A stretch of DNA of 64,000 nt from Moniliella sp. 'wahieum' (lineage: Eukaryota; Basidiomycota; Moniliellomycetes; Moniliellales; Moniliellaceae): the NCBI GenBank assembly GCA_003971905.1, contig RSEE01000039.1, positions 372,001-436,000 of the forward strand, given 5' to 3'. The position numbers and the translations under genes were made by a program. The notes below the pieces were generated by a model, which did not search any database, had not been told where the DNA came from, and saw only the letters and a program-made list of their open reading frames with translations. Below are positions 44,422 through 55,226 of this stretch, piece after piece; positions within the stretch are counted from its first letter, which is position 1; each line of letters starts with the position of its first letter.

Positions 44422-45816
44422 TCATGTTTCCCCCATTCCGATGTGGCTGATGAGAAACGAGGGTATCATGCCGCAACACCCGTCGGCTCTCCCCGAACGA
44501 CCACGACGTCTCAGTGTTGGGAAGACCAAAGGAAGAAGAGAAAAGAGTGGATGATCAAGGGCTTCCCTGCGACCAAAGTGATTCGATATGTAGAGTAACA
44601 ACGCACGCAGAAGCTGAAGGATCTGGGGCAGCGTGTTGGAATGGAACAGACTTCCAACCCTCCAGTACATCTATTAGGCCAAGTGAAGCGTAGTGTCCGT
44701 GCCAGAACAAGCCCTTGCGGCCATACTTTGCCTTCCTCTCTCGGAGTGCGGACGACCGAGCACCCGAGCAATGCGCAGTAGCTGATCAACTTGGTTGGTC
44801 CCAGGGAAAGGGGCTCAAGCAGCACGCATTCCCCAATCATGATTCCAGCAGCCCACATGAAACCCCCCCGTACCTCTTTATCCCGAGTAGCAGTTCAGGT
44901 GCGGTACCAGCGCGGTGGATATGTACGTTGACAACGGTTCGTTGGCGTCGGTGATCTGCATCCATGATGCTTTAGTCGTGGCCTCGAAACTGTGGAGGCG
45001 GGGGAAGGGGAAAGGAAAGACCTACCTCCGTTGCTAGGCCTAGATCGGCGATCTTGACTACCAACTTTTGGAGGGAAGTGGCGAGCGTTATCATTGTCTC
45101 CAAGCCACCGGGAAAGGAGATCAGCACGTTCTCAGGCTTGAGGTCACGATGAAGCCAACCATGCTGGTGAATGTGACCAAGCCAAGGAACATCTGTACGC
45201 AATCGAAATAACGGGAGTGGGCCAGTCGTCGTCCCGAGGCCTTGGCATACTCAAAACTTGAATCAAGTTGAAAGGAAGGTATTCAAATACGATGTGGAGC
45301 TCTTTCGGTGAGGAGGGCGGAGAGAAAGACGTCCCAGAGTGCAACGACGTGGGAGTGCGACGGAATAGAAAGCAATGCCTATATCATCAACAATCATCAG
45401 GAAATGCTACTCTACTAGGGAGAAAATAAGAGAGGGGGCAGGGGGGGGGAAGGAACTCTATGTCATACTCGTAGCTCTGGCAGGTCAACAGTTCCCGCGT
45501 TCACATGGGGTGGGATGTGATCCTTAAGCTTCTTGATCGCCACCAGAGTCCCCCCCTCATCTTGTGTGCTACGCTGATTCTGGGTCTTCAAACGCAGAGA
45601 TCCATACCACCGGGCCTGGATGACCGTGCCAAACGCGCCCTGGCCGCAGATGGAGATAGGGTCGTATGCGCGATCTTCCCGCATCAGGTTCTGGTGCCGG
45701 GAACGCCGCAGTTGCGTGGCTTGGCTCGTGGATGTGGGGGCCAAGGTTCGTGGATATGTCAAGGTGATCGTGGCTGTCGAGGGAGGAAACGGACGCGTCT
45801 GACGACTTTTTGTCAC
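44422..45816 (-). CDS. CDK-like kinase, Ime2/MAK (RCK) family
   Basis: Serine/threonine kinase of the CMGC group. The glycine loop is ICGQGAFGTVIQAR. AIKKL carries the ATP-site lysine. Then come HIVFEYLPFNLIQVL, HRDLKPENVL and IADLGLATEV (DLG instead of DFG). After a 70-nt intron (44956-45025) follow LSTYISTRWYRAPELLLG, once one base is restored, and MWAAGIMIGE, with an insert matching PGTNQVDQLLRIARVLG. The C-lobe ends REALDHPLF. The activation loop has S-T-Y where Ime2/MAK relatives have T-x-Y. Frame changes are frequent, and probable introns lie near 45,180-45,210 and 45,380-45,470. Both ends are uncertain: the N-terminus could start at 45684 or extend past 45816, and the stop at 44422 assumes no further frame change. 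The family assignment is good; meiotic function is inference. Confidence 0.75.
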
Positions 45817-46253
45817 TTGTGTGGACTTGTGCTATTACTGGCAACTGCCAGCGTTCAGCGTTCAACGTTCAACTTGAACGTTCAACACTGGAACAGGGGG
45901 TCACGTGAATGCAGCCATGCTCATGCTGTGTTACATGGTACGTTGGTGTGTTCGGTGCAATAGATCGGCGCTGACGCACTGCTGGCGCGCGGGTGGCACC
46001 CAGGCGTGGCAGGGCTTGACTGCAATGTACAGGCTCAACAGACTGCCCAGCGGACTCACACAGCCTTCGCCACACAACAAATACTTTTTTCGCATGACAT
46101 GCAGCCTACGTGAGGAGGTGGCATCAACAGCAACGAGAAGGTATCATCCGAAACAGAGGGACAGGAGGAAAGGTTCAAAAGCATATGAGAAGAGGAAAAG
46201 CGGCCGCGGTATATAGAGAGAGCGCGCACACGAGAGTAAGGAGCCTGTGTGGT
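45817..46253. other. Intergenic, kinase promoter and BAR gene 3' region
   Basis: Spacer of about 440 bp. Its kinase side (45,853-45,893) is packed with CGTTCAA units in direct and inverted orientation. The other side is downstream of the BAR-SH3 gene. No gene is seen. Confidence 0.55.
45853..45893. repeat. CGTTCAA direct and inverted repeats
   Basis: Four to five copies of GTTCAACGTTCAA, with an inverted copy (TTGAACGTTCAA), lie immediately upstream of the kinase's possible start codons. The symmetry suggests a dimeric regulator site or a hairpin; both are inference. Confidence 0.6.
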
Positions 46254-47441
46254 CTATACGGTATCAGGGGTCGCGCGTAGTTACCAGGAAAGATGCCCTG
46301 GACGCCATTGGCCACCCCGGTCCACCAATCGTCCTGTGACCCGGTGCGCTGTACCACTTCAATCCGATCCCCTGCAGCGAATGTGAGATCGCCTTCGGCC
46401 TGCGCCTTGTAGTCGTACAGGGCAACAACGTAGTTCGGGCCGCTGCTCAGGCCGGGTTTCTTGCGCGGAATAGGGGGAGGAGGCGCCTTCTTACGAATGC
46501 TTCCGCTTGCCATGCCACCGCCCTTACTTGGTGCGTTAGCGGCCATCCCGTGCCCGGATCCAGGTCCCAATTGCGCTGAACCAAGCGTCCGTCCGTGCTG
46601 CGTCAACACCCGCACCGAGGCGGTGGCCGGCTTGCGGATCGACAGGGCTTCCATCGTTTCCACGACATCCCCCATGGCTGCTTGGTAATCCTCCTCAATC
46701 TGTGGCAGACTGGCGGCCTTTTCGTTTTGTCCATCTGACAAAGACTGGAAGCGGTCAAGAGTGAGGTAGAGAACGTTGAGCTGCATGTAGTAGAAGGAAT
46801 GGAACAACGGGTTGACAAACGAGGCGGCCAGGTTGAAAAACTCGGGCAGCTCTCGCTTGAGTGTCGTTAAAGTACTCATAGTCGGCCGTCGCCGCTTGGT
46901 ACCTCCTCTAGTTTGAACAAGTTCTGCTCGTCCTTGAGCGATTTTTCCTTCTTGTTTTGCAGTTTCTCGAACGCATTCTTGTGGCGATCGTAGTCGATCA
47001 ATTTGTGCTCCCGCTTGGTCATGTTTTTGCGCACAGCAGTGCACACCCCGTGAAAGCCCTTCAAAGGACCCAGCACCCGATTCTCGATTAGCTCAAGCTC
47101 GGGCGTAAGCGTGTCCCGTAGTTCGCTCATTAGCTGATCGTACTCGGGCAGCCTCTCAATCGTCCGCAGCGCATCGGGAAGGCGGTGGCCATGTCGCCCT
47201 CGTTGCTCATGGGGAAAAGAGAGCTTGGAACGTGGTTCCGAGGGCAGCACCAGACACGAGCATGTTTTGCACGGCTTTGTGATACTCGGATGCGTCCTTC
47301 TTGAGCTTTTCAGCTGCCTTTTCAAACGTGAAAGTGGCGAGCAAGCTCGTCAAACTGGGCATCCGAACTGGTGTGCGCCCTGCCAACCTTGGTGGTGATG
47401 CGGTGAGGCGCACGGATGAAGGCCTTGGAGATGCCACGCAT
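46254..47441 (-). CDS. RVS167: BAR-SH3 protein of the Rvs167/Hob1 family
   Basis: Amphiphysin-like membrane-curving protein acting in endocytosis at actin patches. The start at 47441 (MRGISKAFIRAPHRITTKVG) matches the family N-terminus. The N-BAR domain continues through FEKAAEKLKKDASEYHKAVQNML, the TIERLPEYDQLMSELRD region and NLFKLEE to ELPEFFNLAASFVNPLFHSFYYMQLNVLY. A Gly/Ala/Pro linker (KKAPPPPIPRKKP) precedes a C-terminal SH3 domain with ALYDY, GDRIEVV, DDWWTG and GIFPGNY. Frame changes fall near 47,335, 47,210, 46,915 and 46,275. Restoring the last gives a stop at 46254; reading on unchanged would end at 46175 with an unlikely hydrophobic tail. No intron is needed. Confidence 0.9.
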
Positions 47442-48045
47442 GCTGTTCGAACGCTGTGGAGAGAGCCGAGCTGATGATGGAGGGGAGGCAAGCCGAAGCG
47501 CCACACACTCCTTGGCACGAATCGACCAGAGCGAGGCGCGGGGCCCCTGTTCCGTCCTGTCTCGCGCACCGCCTGCTGCGACTCGCTTTGGCAGGCGGAG
47601 CGGTCAAGCTGACCCTATACTGCGCGGGTGGCTTAGATATGCGCCTCGGAGTCCAGGTGGAGTTAGCAATTAATGACTGCCCCCGTGCCTGGAGTGGGAT
47701 ATGGGGCAATATGCGCAACTTCTATGCCTTTTGAGCATCATGGAAATGGCCACATTCGGAAGTGTATCATGCCCACACACACGGGATGAGGGTGCGCCTG
47801 GGGTCCAGGGGCGCCGGGAGTCTGCGCTTATATAGGCACTAGCTTTGTCGGGTGCATTTGTCCAAGGAGTGCCATTGAATAGCCTTCACGAATATATATC
47901 TTCCTACTAGCTACTCGTGACTCTTGAAGTCACTAGCCACATGCATAGTGCCTAATAGATGTGGCTCGCATGTCACACATGTCACACCCTTCGTTAGTAG
48001 TTGAAGTATTCCGTGGAGGCAGTACTCAGTATTGCCGCCCTGTGA

Positions 48046-48072
48046 TGTGTGACATGTGACATGTGACATGCC
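48046..48072. repeat. TGACATG tandem repeat
   Basis: Three head-to-tail copies of TGACATG(TGACATG) followed by a fourth partial copy, in DNA that also has several CACATGT palindromes between 47,970 and 48,160. Confidence 0.7.
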
Positions 48073-48361
48073 ATAGGACACCTGGCCAAGCCACGCGCTC
48101 ACATTATGCAGTCGCCTGGGCGCCTGGGCCCCCTCACAATGTCACGCGTGTCACATGTGATGCCACAAGTCATTGATGTCATCAAGCATCATGCATCCTG
48201 TCGTATCTCTCTCACCGGTCACCATACCTCTTGTCTTTGCCTTTCTTGCGGTCGACGTGGCGGATGTGCTTGAAGCAATACTTGCTGATTAATGATGGAA
48301 GGACGTATAACCGGCAACCGGGAAACAGCGAAGGGGGTTTGATATTCGATTGAGATTGCGC

Positions 48362-48435
48362 ATTAAGCGCTAAGCGTTAAACGTTATTAAACGTTAAACG
48401 TCAACGCGTCAAACCGATGATGCGCTTAACCGGTA
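48362..48435. repeat. CGTTAAA repeats with TAACCGGTAACC motif
   Basis: GCGCTAAGCGTTAAACG, repeated with variation as TTAAACGTTAAACGTC, is followed by TTAACCGGTAACC at about 48,425-48,437. It sits 550-620 bp upstream of the acyl-CoA synthetase start, away from any coding frame. A cluster of regulator sites is possible. Confidence 0.55.
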
Positions 48436-48984
48436 ACCCTAGCGGCTACTCGTCTTCCGAGGTCTCCGATAGGAGCAACCGAAAGACACTGGTTCTGCCG
48501 AGCAGCGTTGGATGAGCGGGGCGGCCAGCGCGGGGCGGCTGCATTGTTTGCGCAGCACACGTGGACCACCGATGGTCGGTGATCGATAGTCGAGCGGTGG
48601 CTGCTGCAGTGGCCAGTGCGTGGGTGAGGGCACTGCCACCGGTGACCCGGTACCTCGGCTTGCTCGGTAGCCGGCGCAGCACCGGGAGGAAGCGAGCCGG
48701 GTGGACGCGCGGCCCAGACTGGCGCGGTGCGGTGTCCGGCAAGCGTCTCCGGACAGCGGACGCGGGCAGTGGTGCGGCGGGTGATGCGTCATGCGTCACG
48801 GTTAACCCCGCCCGCTGGCTTCTCGCGGGCACGGGGCCGCAGCCGGCGCAGAGGGCGGTTGCGTTTCAGATCCCAGCGCAGACCAGCAGACGCCCCCCGG
48901 CCCTTGCCGCCCGCGCTTATAGAAGCCCATCTTTCACTCCATCCCCCCGGCGCTCAGCCTCCTCTGCCCCTCCCACCACCCACC

Positions 48985-51032
48985 ATGGCGCCCATCATCC
49001 CCTACGAAAACAACGCAGGACGCATCGCGGCCAAGCCTGTGCCCGGCACGGAGGAGCCCGGCTTCTCGGCCATCTACCGCAACGCCCAGGCACCCGACTT
49101 CTCCCACATTGGCGTCCCCTCTGCCTCCTTCCAGGAGGCCGTCCACGAGGCGCCCAACACCAACTTCATTGGCCGCCGGCCCTGGGACTTTGCCAAGGGC
49201 GCTCCGTCGAACCACTACGCCTGGCTGACCTACGCTGAGGCCAATCTGCAGATCCAGCAGCTGGGCTCGGCTTTGGGCTACTGGCTGGCCGATGGTCAGC
49301 TTGGCCCCGATGCGCCGAACGACTTTGCCATGGCCCTGTGGGCACCCAACACCCCGAATTCCAGCTCATCTTCCAGCAATCGACTGCTTTCGGCCGTCGC
49401 TTAGTATGCATTTATGACTCGTTTGCCATCGACAATGCCTTTTACGTGCTGGCCCACTCGGATGCGTGCATCCTCTTCACCACCTCGGCGCACCTTCCCA
49501 ACGTCCTCGCCAACCAAGGACCAGCTTCCCAAGCTCAAGGTGGTGGTGATTGATGAGCAGCCGCCTGCGAACATTGCCACCCCAAGCTTCCACCGACCCA
49601 ACTCGCTCGCGATGACATTGCTGCTGCCTGGGCCAAGGACAATGGGTGCAGCTGGTGCTGTTTGCTGATGTGCTCGCCTTGGGCGCCAGCAAACTGGTTC
49701 CCTACCCGCCTTTGCCCACGCCGGAGCAGGTCGCCATGTACTGCTACACCTCGGGCACCACGGGCCAACCCAAGGGTGCCATGGTGACTCACGGGCAATT
49801 GGGTTACAGTGCCGCGGCCCAAGTCGCGGTTTACCCTGCCGCCCTGCCTGGGAGCAGCATGATCAGTTACCTTCCGTTGCGCACATTTACGAGGTTCTGC
49901 TGGAGATTATCTGCGTCAAGTCCAAGGCCATGATTGGCTACTCGTGCGGGGACACGACCAAGCTTTTGGAGGACCTGCAGATTCTCAAGCCTAGCGTGTT
50001 CCCCTCTGTCCCGCGTGTGCTCAACCGGATCGCGGCGCAGATTGAGATGCAAATGAACGGGGACTCGTTCCGGTCTAAGCTCCTGCGCCGGGCTGTTGAG
50101 AGCAAACTGGCCTACCACGATTTGGATGGGCAAGTGCAACACGCGTTTTGGGACAAGCTCGTCTTCCGCAAGATTCGCGCGTTGCTGGGCGGGAACGTGG
50201 AGATGATCATCTCGGGCTCGGCCCCCCGATCCGGCCCGACGTGCTCAAGCTTCTGCGTGTTTTCTCGTGCTGATTTGCGCGAGGGATATGGCGCGACGGA
50301 ATGGCGACTGTGTCGCTCAACCTTCCGTGGGACAAGAACTTGGGTGCGGTCGGCGGGCCCTTGCCGGTGTCGAGCTCCGGCTGCGCGACCAGGCCGAGCT
50401 CGGGTACCGTGCCCACTGACAAGCCCAACCCTCGTGGCGATGATCTTGGTCCGTGGTCCGAGTGTCTTCCCGGCTACTACAAGGATGAGGAGAAGACGGC
50501 CGATAGCTTTATCGACGGTGGTGGCTTGCCACGGGCGACATTGGCTCGATTGACGAGCGGGGTCGGCTGAGCATTGTGGATCGGGTCAAGCACTTGGTCA
50601 AGCTGAGTCAGGGCGAGTACATTGCGCTGGAAAAGTGGAAGCGGTGTACGCTGCCGGCCGGGCTTCCAGCAGCTCGTCGTCTTGGCGGACTCGCTGCAAA
50701 ACTACATTGTCGCGGTAGGAGTGATCGACCCCGATGCGTTCCCTGCGCTGGTAGGCCAGGTGCTCGGTACGACCATTGCGCCCGACCAGCTCGAAGCGGC
50801 CGCGTCTGACCCCAAGGTCGTCCGCGCTGTGCTGGGCGTGCTGTTGGGCCTGGCCAAGAAGGCGAAAGCTGAACGGGTGGAAATGATCAAGGGCCTCTAC
50901 ATCACCACCACCCCTCTTTCCGTCGAAGAGGGCACCCTCACCCCCACCTTCAAGTACCGCCGCGACATGATCCGCAAGCGCTTTGAGGGCGAGGTGGAGA
51001 AGCTCTACCTGCAAGGACCCATGACTCCTTGA
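48985..51032 (+). CDS. Long-chain acyl-CoA synthetase
   Basis: Activates long-chain fatty acids with ATP and CoA for lipid synthesis or beta-oxidation (Faa-type, adenylate-forming superfamily). The start follows CACC at 48985 and gives [12 protein letters not shown]. The AMP-binding signature [19 protein letters not shown] is complete. ISYLPLAHIYE is recovered after one base. Then come [49 protein letters not shown], the hinge [12 protein letters not shown] and [12 protein letters not shown]. The C-terminus [16 protein letters not shown] is typical. At least eight lost bases are inferred, for example near 49,352, 49,515, 49,590, 49,880, 50,225, 50,290, 50,440 and 50,525. There is no strong C-terminal peroxisomal signal (ends PMTP), so an endoplasmic or lipid-droplet location is as likely. 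Confidence 0.93.
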
Positions 51033-51707
51033 TCGCCAACGTGGATCGTTTGAAACAATTGCCGATTCCAACCTATTCTCTCTCTCCCCTGTTTGATGCC
51101 CAACCCATTTTGTCCTCTCGTGAGCCAACCTGCTTCTAGACGTGCCCATAGCAGGAGGTAGTGTCGTTGGTACCACGGCTAGATACATCCGTCCGAAAGT
51201 AGCTGTACATGTGCCTGTACCTTTTAGACATGGTATTCCCTCACATATACGACTCCTCTCGTCAATCACATGCTTTATTGTTATCCTCTGGAATTGGGGT
51301 GCCGCAAGCTCCTGTGCCATGCTGTACCGAACGCAACGAAAAGGTATCACCAAGGAGAGGCATTTCGGCAGCCAGGCCTGGTCTCCTCTTGTGTCATCCT
51401 TACCATCATTGCGGCTAGGCACCCACCGTCAACCGACAGGTCCCGGGACACACGTTGCGGAAGTACTACCGCTTCTCGATCAACTCAGCCGCCGTATAAA
51501 CGACCCGCCCCATGAGCTGGGGTACAGGTACGAAACGAAACTCACTCCCATGCACTCCCATGCATCTCTTGCCTCTATCGATCAGTCAGCACCTGCCAAT
51601 CGAACCGAGACCTCGGTCGGGCAAATCCAAGCTGCCTCCTCGCCTCTCCAAGTAATATACCCAAGTACCCGCCGCACACGCACCGACCGCCCAGGCTCAG
51701 CTCCAAC

Positions 51708-51735
51708 CCTCAGGCCTCAGGCCCTCAGGCCTCAT
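51708..51735. repeat. CCTCAGG tandem units
   Basis: Four adjacent CCTCAGG or CCTCAGGC units, each palindromic, in noncoding DNA. Confidence 0.6.
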
Positions 51736-51973
51736 CCGCAACCCCGCCACCGCACCTGTCACACCTTCCTCCTTGCTTGCGGGGCATGTACTTGCACGCA
51801 GCTGGGCGCGCAGCATGACCGCGCCTGGGCCCGGGGCCAAACGCGGGTCGCGAGATGGCCCGGCTCGTCTGGGATGGCATTTGATCCATTCTCTCCACCG
51901 GCCTGGATCTCGATGGCCCAGCGCGGCCTCTGCACAGACGCGACCCACACGGCCCTTGTGCCCGGCCTGGGAA

Positions 51974-52012
51974 GTCACTAGTCACTAGCTCTACTAGTCG
52001 TAGTCACTAGTC
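51974..52012. repeat. ACTAGTC repeats
   Basis: Repeated ACTAGTCACTAG palindromic units with spacing of 6-12 bp. The same sequence type occurs at about 16,270 and in a weaker form at 44,103. Confidence 0.6.
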
Positions 52013-52051
52013 ATATCCACCGTTCGTTCTTGTGCGTGACCCGGCCAGGGT

Positions 52052-52100
52052 GCCTCCACTTGCCACTCTTCACTTGCCACTCCACTTGCCACTTGCCCCA
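52052..52100. repeat. CACTTGCCACT tandem repeat
   Basis: Four imperfect copies of CACTTGCCACT in noncoding DNA. Confidence 0.65.
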
Positions 52101-53387
52101 GCACCCACGAGCACGTCGAGCACGAGAGCATAGATGGTGAGCTCCGGACGCGGATCGAGGGTAGGCGGTCTCCCCGCACACCCCCTGTTGGTAAATGCTG
52201 CACTGCCTCGCTCCACCGACTCGCTATTATACGCTGGTCCGGCCTCCTGGGCCCCCACTCAGAACGAGAGAGAGATGTCGAAAGAGGGACGCGGTGCGTG
52301 GGGAGGCGCAACGCGTACCACTTCGAGGCAGTGCGGCGATTGGGACGGGGAGGGTACATGGGAGGATGGTGCGAACAGTTGGGGGGCCCAAAATTCAAGG
52401 CCAGGCGGGTGGCCTGTTGGGTCCTGCTTTTTTGCAGGGCGTCAGCTCCGGTCCCGCTCGCCTCGCTGAGATTCTCAGGATGAAACGTCTCCTCGCCCAG
52501 GGCCTGGACCCCGCTCCGGCGAAGGGGAACGCAGAATGACTAGTTACTACTGAGTTCTGAGTACTGAACGTACTGATTAATGACCGGCGTGCAACTAGCC
52601 CATCCTTCTCAGTACTTAGTCCTTGGACCGGGCCAACCCATGAAGAGGCAGTGGTAGCCACAGGTGGTAGCTAGTTGCGCTCAACTGAACAGTGAACACC
52701 GTGCGTCGGAGCTGAAACCGGGTCTAGCACCGGCGTCGTTGTACTTGTCTCATATTCATTTTGGCCCAACACCGACATGGGCGCATCAGAGGTGAGGCTC
52801 AGCGCGCACCGCTCGCCGAGCTCGTTCCCTGGGACACTGCCAACGTAGACGCTAGGCACCCTACCGATCTAGAGAGGAAAGAAAAAGAAACCTGGATGGC
52901 TGGCTACTGGGGTGCCGTCAACCGGGTACAGAGAGGAAGAGCAAGAGGAGAAGAAAGAGGAGAAGGAAAAAGGAGGAGGAATCAGGGAAGAGCAAGAGGC
53001 CAACATAAAACAAGGATCAGGGGCAGTGGCCATTGCCAGCGCGCCGTGCACCCTGGGGGGGGGGGGGTGAGCATACGGGAGAAGACTAGGGGAAGAAAAA
53101 GAGGGGGGGAGGGGAATTCCAAGGGATCCAGCCACCAGCCCAGACCAGCCAACGGAAACAAAGCCCATCGCGTGGGAATGGGTGAGGAGGTCTGGTACGA
53201 ATCAAGTGCACATAGATGATACCGGGTGGCAGGCAGAGCCCCGCCACGCCACCGGACTAAGCGAAAGAAATGGGGTGGAAGACAAGCCCGGCAAGAAATG
53301 CAGACAGGGCAGCGGAAGCAGAAGAAGAGGAGGCCCAGGTGGCGTCCGGGCATTCGGCTTTGGTGTTAGGCGCGCAGAACGCTGGAA

Positions 53388-53734
53388 CTAGCAGAGCAGC
53401 TCGTCCAGCGCACAGCACGCCAAGCACGCCAGACAGCAGGCACAGCACCCGTCGTCGCCACCGCTCTTTTGGGCAGGTTGCTGCACATACACCGTCTGCG
53501 GCGGCTGCTGCTGCGGGGTACCCGCCCTGCGGCGGGGCGCCGTAGGCCTGCTGAGGAGGAGGGGGTAGTAGCCGCCCTGCTGGGGAGGGGCGCCGTAGCC
53601 TTGCTGGGGGGCACCGTAGCCCTGCTGGGGGGCGCCGCCGCCGTAGTACTGGAGCACGCAGGTCAGCAAGCCACGACGCGGGGTGGGCGCGAGGGGGCGC
53701 AGGAGAAGAGGCAACGTACGTCCTGAGCCGACAT
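53388..53734 (-). CDS. CYSTM (cysteine-rich transmembrane) protein
   Basis: Small tail-anchored stress-type protein. A first exon of only five codons (MSAQD, 53720-53734) is joined through a 71-nt intron (53649-53719, GTACGT, CCAG) to a Gly/Tyr/Gln/Pro-rich region with repeated QQGYGAP units. The C-terminus is KSGGDDGCCACCLACLACCALDELLC, the CYSTM module, which inserts in membranes and is probably palmitoylated. The central part reads better as PPPQQAYGAPPQGGYP in a neighbouring frame. Three base losses there cancel out, so the ends stay in phase. Such proteins are linked to stress and metal tolerance in fungi and plants; that role is inferred from the family. Confidence 0.85.
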
Positions 53735-53865
53735 TGCTGGTGGAGGGAGGGTGTGTGGTGCGAGGTGCGAGTGCGAGGCGCGAGGTGGTGGTGGTGGTGG
53801 AGGGGGGGCGCAGCGTGCCGCCGCGGAGGGACGCATGCGCCGGTCCGGGCACGCGCAGGCAGGCA

Positions 53866-53905
53866 TGCATGCAGGCAGGCAGGCAGCAGGCAGCAGGCAG
53901 GCACG
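53866..53905. repeat. GGCA/GCAG tandem repeat
   Basis: About nine units of GGCA or GCAG, interrupted by CATGCATG, upstream of the CYSTM gene. Confidence 0.7.
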
Positions 53906-54462
53906 CGCCCCGCCTGCAGGCTGCACCGCGCCCTGGGCGCCGTGCCTTGGGCTGGTCGCAGCTGGCACGGCCGGCACAGGCGCTGTGTGTGGGCCGGCGC
54001 ACGCCCAGCACTGCCCCCCTGCGCCGCCGCCGATGTTCGGCCGGCGCAGCAACAACACTGCCGCCACGCGCGCCGGGGGGGGGCGCCCACGCAGCACCCG
54101 TTCGCGCCCCCACTCTGGTCCCTTTGTCCCACCCCCCAGCCCAGCCGCAGCACGCGTGACGCCCCAGGACGCGTGACGCCTGCAGCGCCTCGCGCTACGC
54201 CCTGATTAAGCCCGAGAGAAGCCACATGTCCGATGGGCTGGCGCGTACTCGCACTCAGTCTGAGTACTCAGTGAGTAGACTCAACTCCAGCCGCCTGGAC
54301 GGGGTAGCGTTTTGAAATGTTCCGTCAGATCCCAGAGGCGGCTAGGCCCCACCGGTGAACCTGGTCACCCTGTGGACGCCAGGGCGGAATCGGGCAAACG
54401 GGAGCCACGCCCGCGCGGCTGCATGCCTCCCATGCTCACAGTCCGTCATTCTGCCCTTTCGT

Positions 54463-54520
54463 CGTCGTCGTCGTCGTTGTCGTCGCTGTCGCCGTCACCG
54501 TTGCCGTTGCCGTCGCCCAT
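54463..54520. repeat. TCG/GTC triplet microsatellite
   Basis: Run of TCGTCG units drifting into GTTGCC, in noncoding DNA upstream of H2A.Z. Likely length-polymorphic. Confidence 0.75.
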
Positions 54521-55226
54521 CCCGCCTGCAGGCCGCCACACTACCCGCACACGCTGCCCGTCCATCCCCCGCCTGGCCCACACCCCGACGCATGCGTTCC
54601 TTGGTCCACCATGGCCTGCAGGACGCCGCCGTTCCATCAACCCTCCGGACGGCCTTGAAGCTGGAAGCCGTGGAAGCTTGACTGGGACGACGGCTGAAGC
54701 GACGGAAACCCGGGAGGTCTCCAGGCCAGCCCGGGAGGACAGGACGGGGCGCGATGCGATGCGATCTGGCTGTGCAGGGGGGGGCGCCCTTGGGCCAGGG
54801 TGGGCGCCGAGCAGCGCCATCGACGTCGGTGCGCACGGCAGCGGAGCGTGTGGGCAAGCGGGGCGTGCGCACGAGCGCGGTGTGGTGCGGTGCTGGCACG
54901 GGGCAATAGCTATATGCTCGCCCAGCTCGGCTTTTGCCACTTTCAAACTCTACGCCGCCCCGGTGCACACTGGCGCTGCGCCGGGCGCTGCGCGTGCCCG
55001 GGCTGGCTGCCAAGAGCGTCGTACTGCGTCGCCTCCTCCCGCGGCCAGCCGCCTGGGAGCAGCCAGTGTGCGTCGTACTAGCGCGTCGCGTGCCGCCTGG
55101 CCTGCTGCCTGCCCACCCCCACCTCTGCCTCGCGCCTCCGCTGGCTCCTCCCTCGTCTCCTCCGCCGGCCCTGCCGCATCCCCCGCACCCCCCGCCTAAC
55201 CCTCCGCCTCCTCCTCCCACCCCACG

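Larger units (their letters stand above)
47442..48984. other. Intergenic between divergent genes
   Basis: About 1.5 kb shared upstream region of the BAR-SH3 gene (-) and the acyl-CoA synthetase gene (+). The centre carries short-period repeats (TGACATG at 48,046-48,070; CGTTAAA at 48,370-48,402). The right 400 bp are GC-rich. No gene or RNA is recognised. Confidence 0.5.
51033..53387. other. Large intergenic region with short repeats
   Basis: 2.35 kb between the 3' ends of the acyl-CoA synthetase (+) and the CYSTM gene (-). It holds several short-period repeats: CCTCAGG units at 51,708-51,735, ACTAGTC at 51,975-52,012, CACTTGCC at 52,055-52,100 and AGTACTGA at 52,545-52,620. A G run lies at about 53,054-53,067 and A/G-rich DNA covers 52,870-53,120. 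No coding frame shows a domain. Confidence 0.5.
53735..55226. other. Shared upstream region of CYSTM and H2A.Z genes
   Basis: 1.5 kb between divergent starts. It is highly GC-rich near both genes, with GGCAGGCA repeats (53,866-53,905), a TCG triplet run (54,463-54,520) and two GCACACTGG-type motifs (54,965 and, reversed, 55,063). A 295-residue open frame on the plus strand is low-complexity and judged noncoding. Confidence 0.5.

Noticed and set aside
44990-45025. A 36-nt intron in the Ime2/MAK-like kinase
   Set aside because: Too short, and it leads straight to a stop; the alternative acceptor at 44956 gives a normal 70-nt intron and continues the kinase activation loop.
48046-48072. Telomere-like or CRISPR-like array
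   Set aside because: The TGACATG units are only 7 bp, three to four copies, without spacers or TTAGGG-type sequence; a plain tandem repeat.
54312-55199. A 295-residue plus-strand open frame upstream of H2A.Z
   Set aside because: Low-complexity Arg/Pro/Ala/Ser sequence across a triplet microsatellite and the H2A.Z promoter; no start context or domain.
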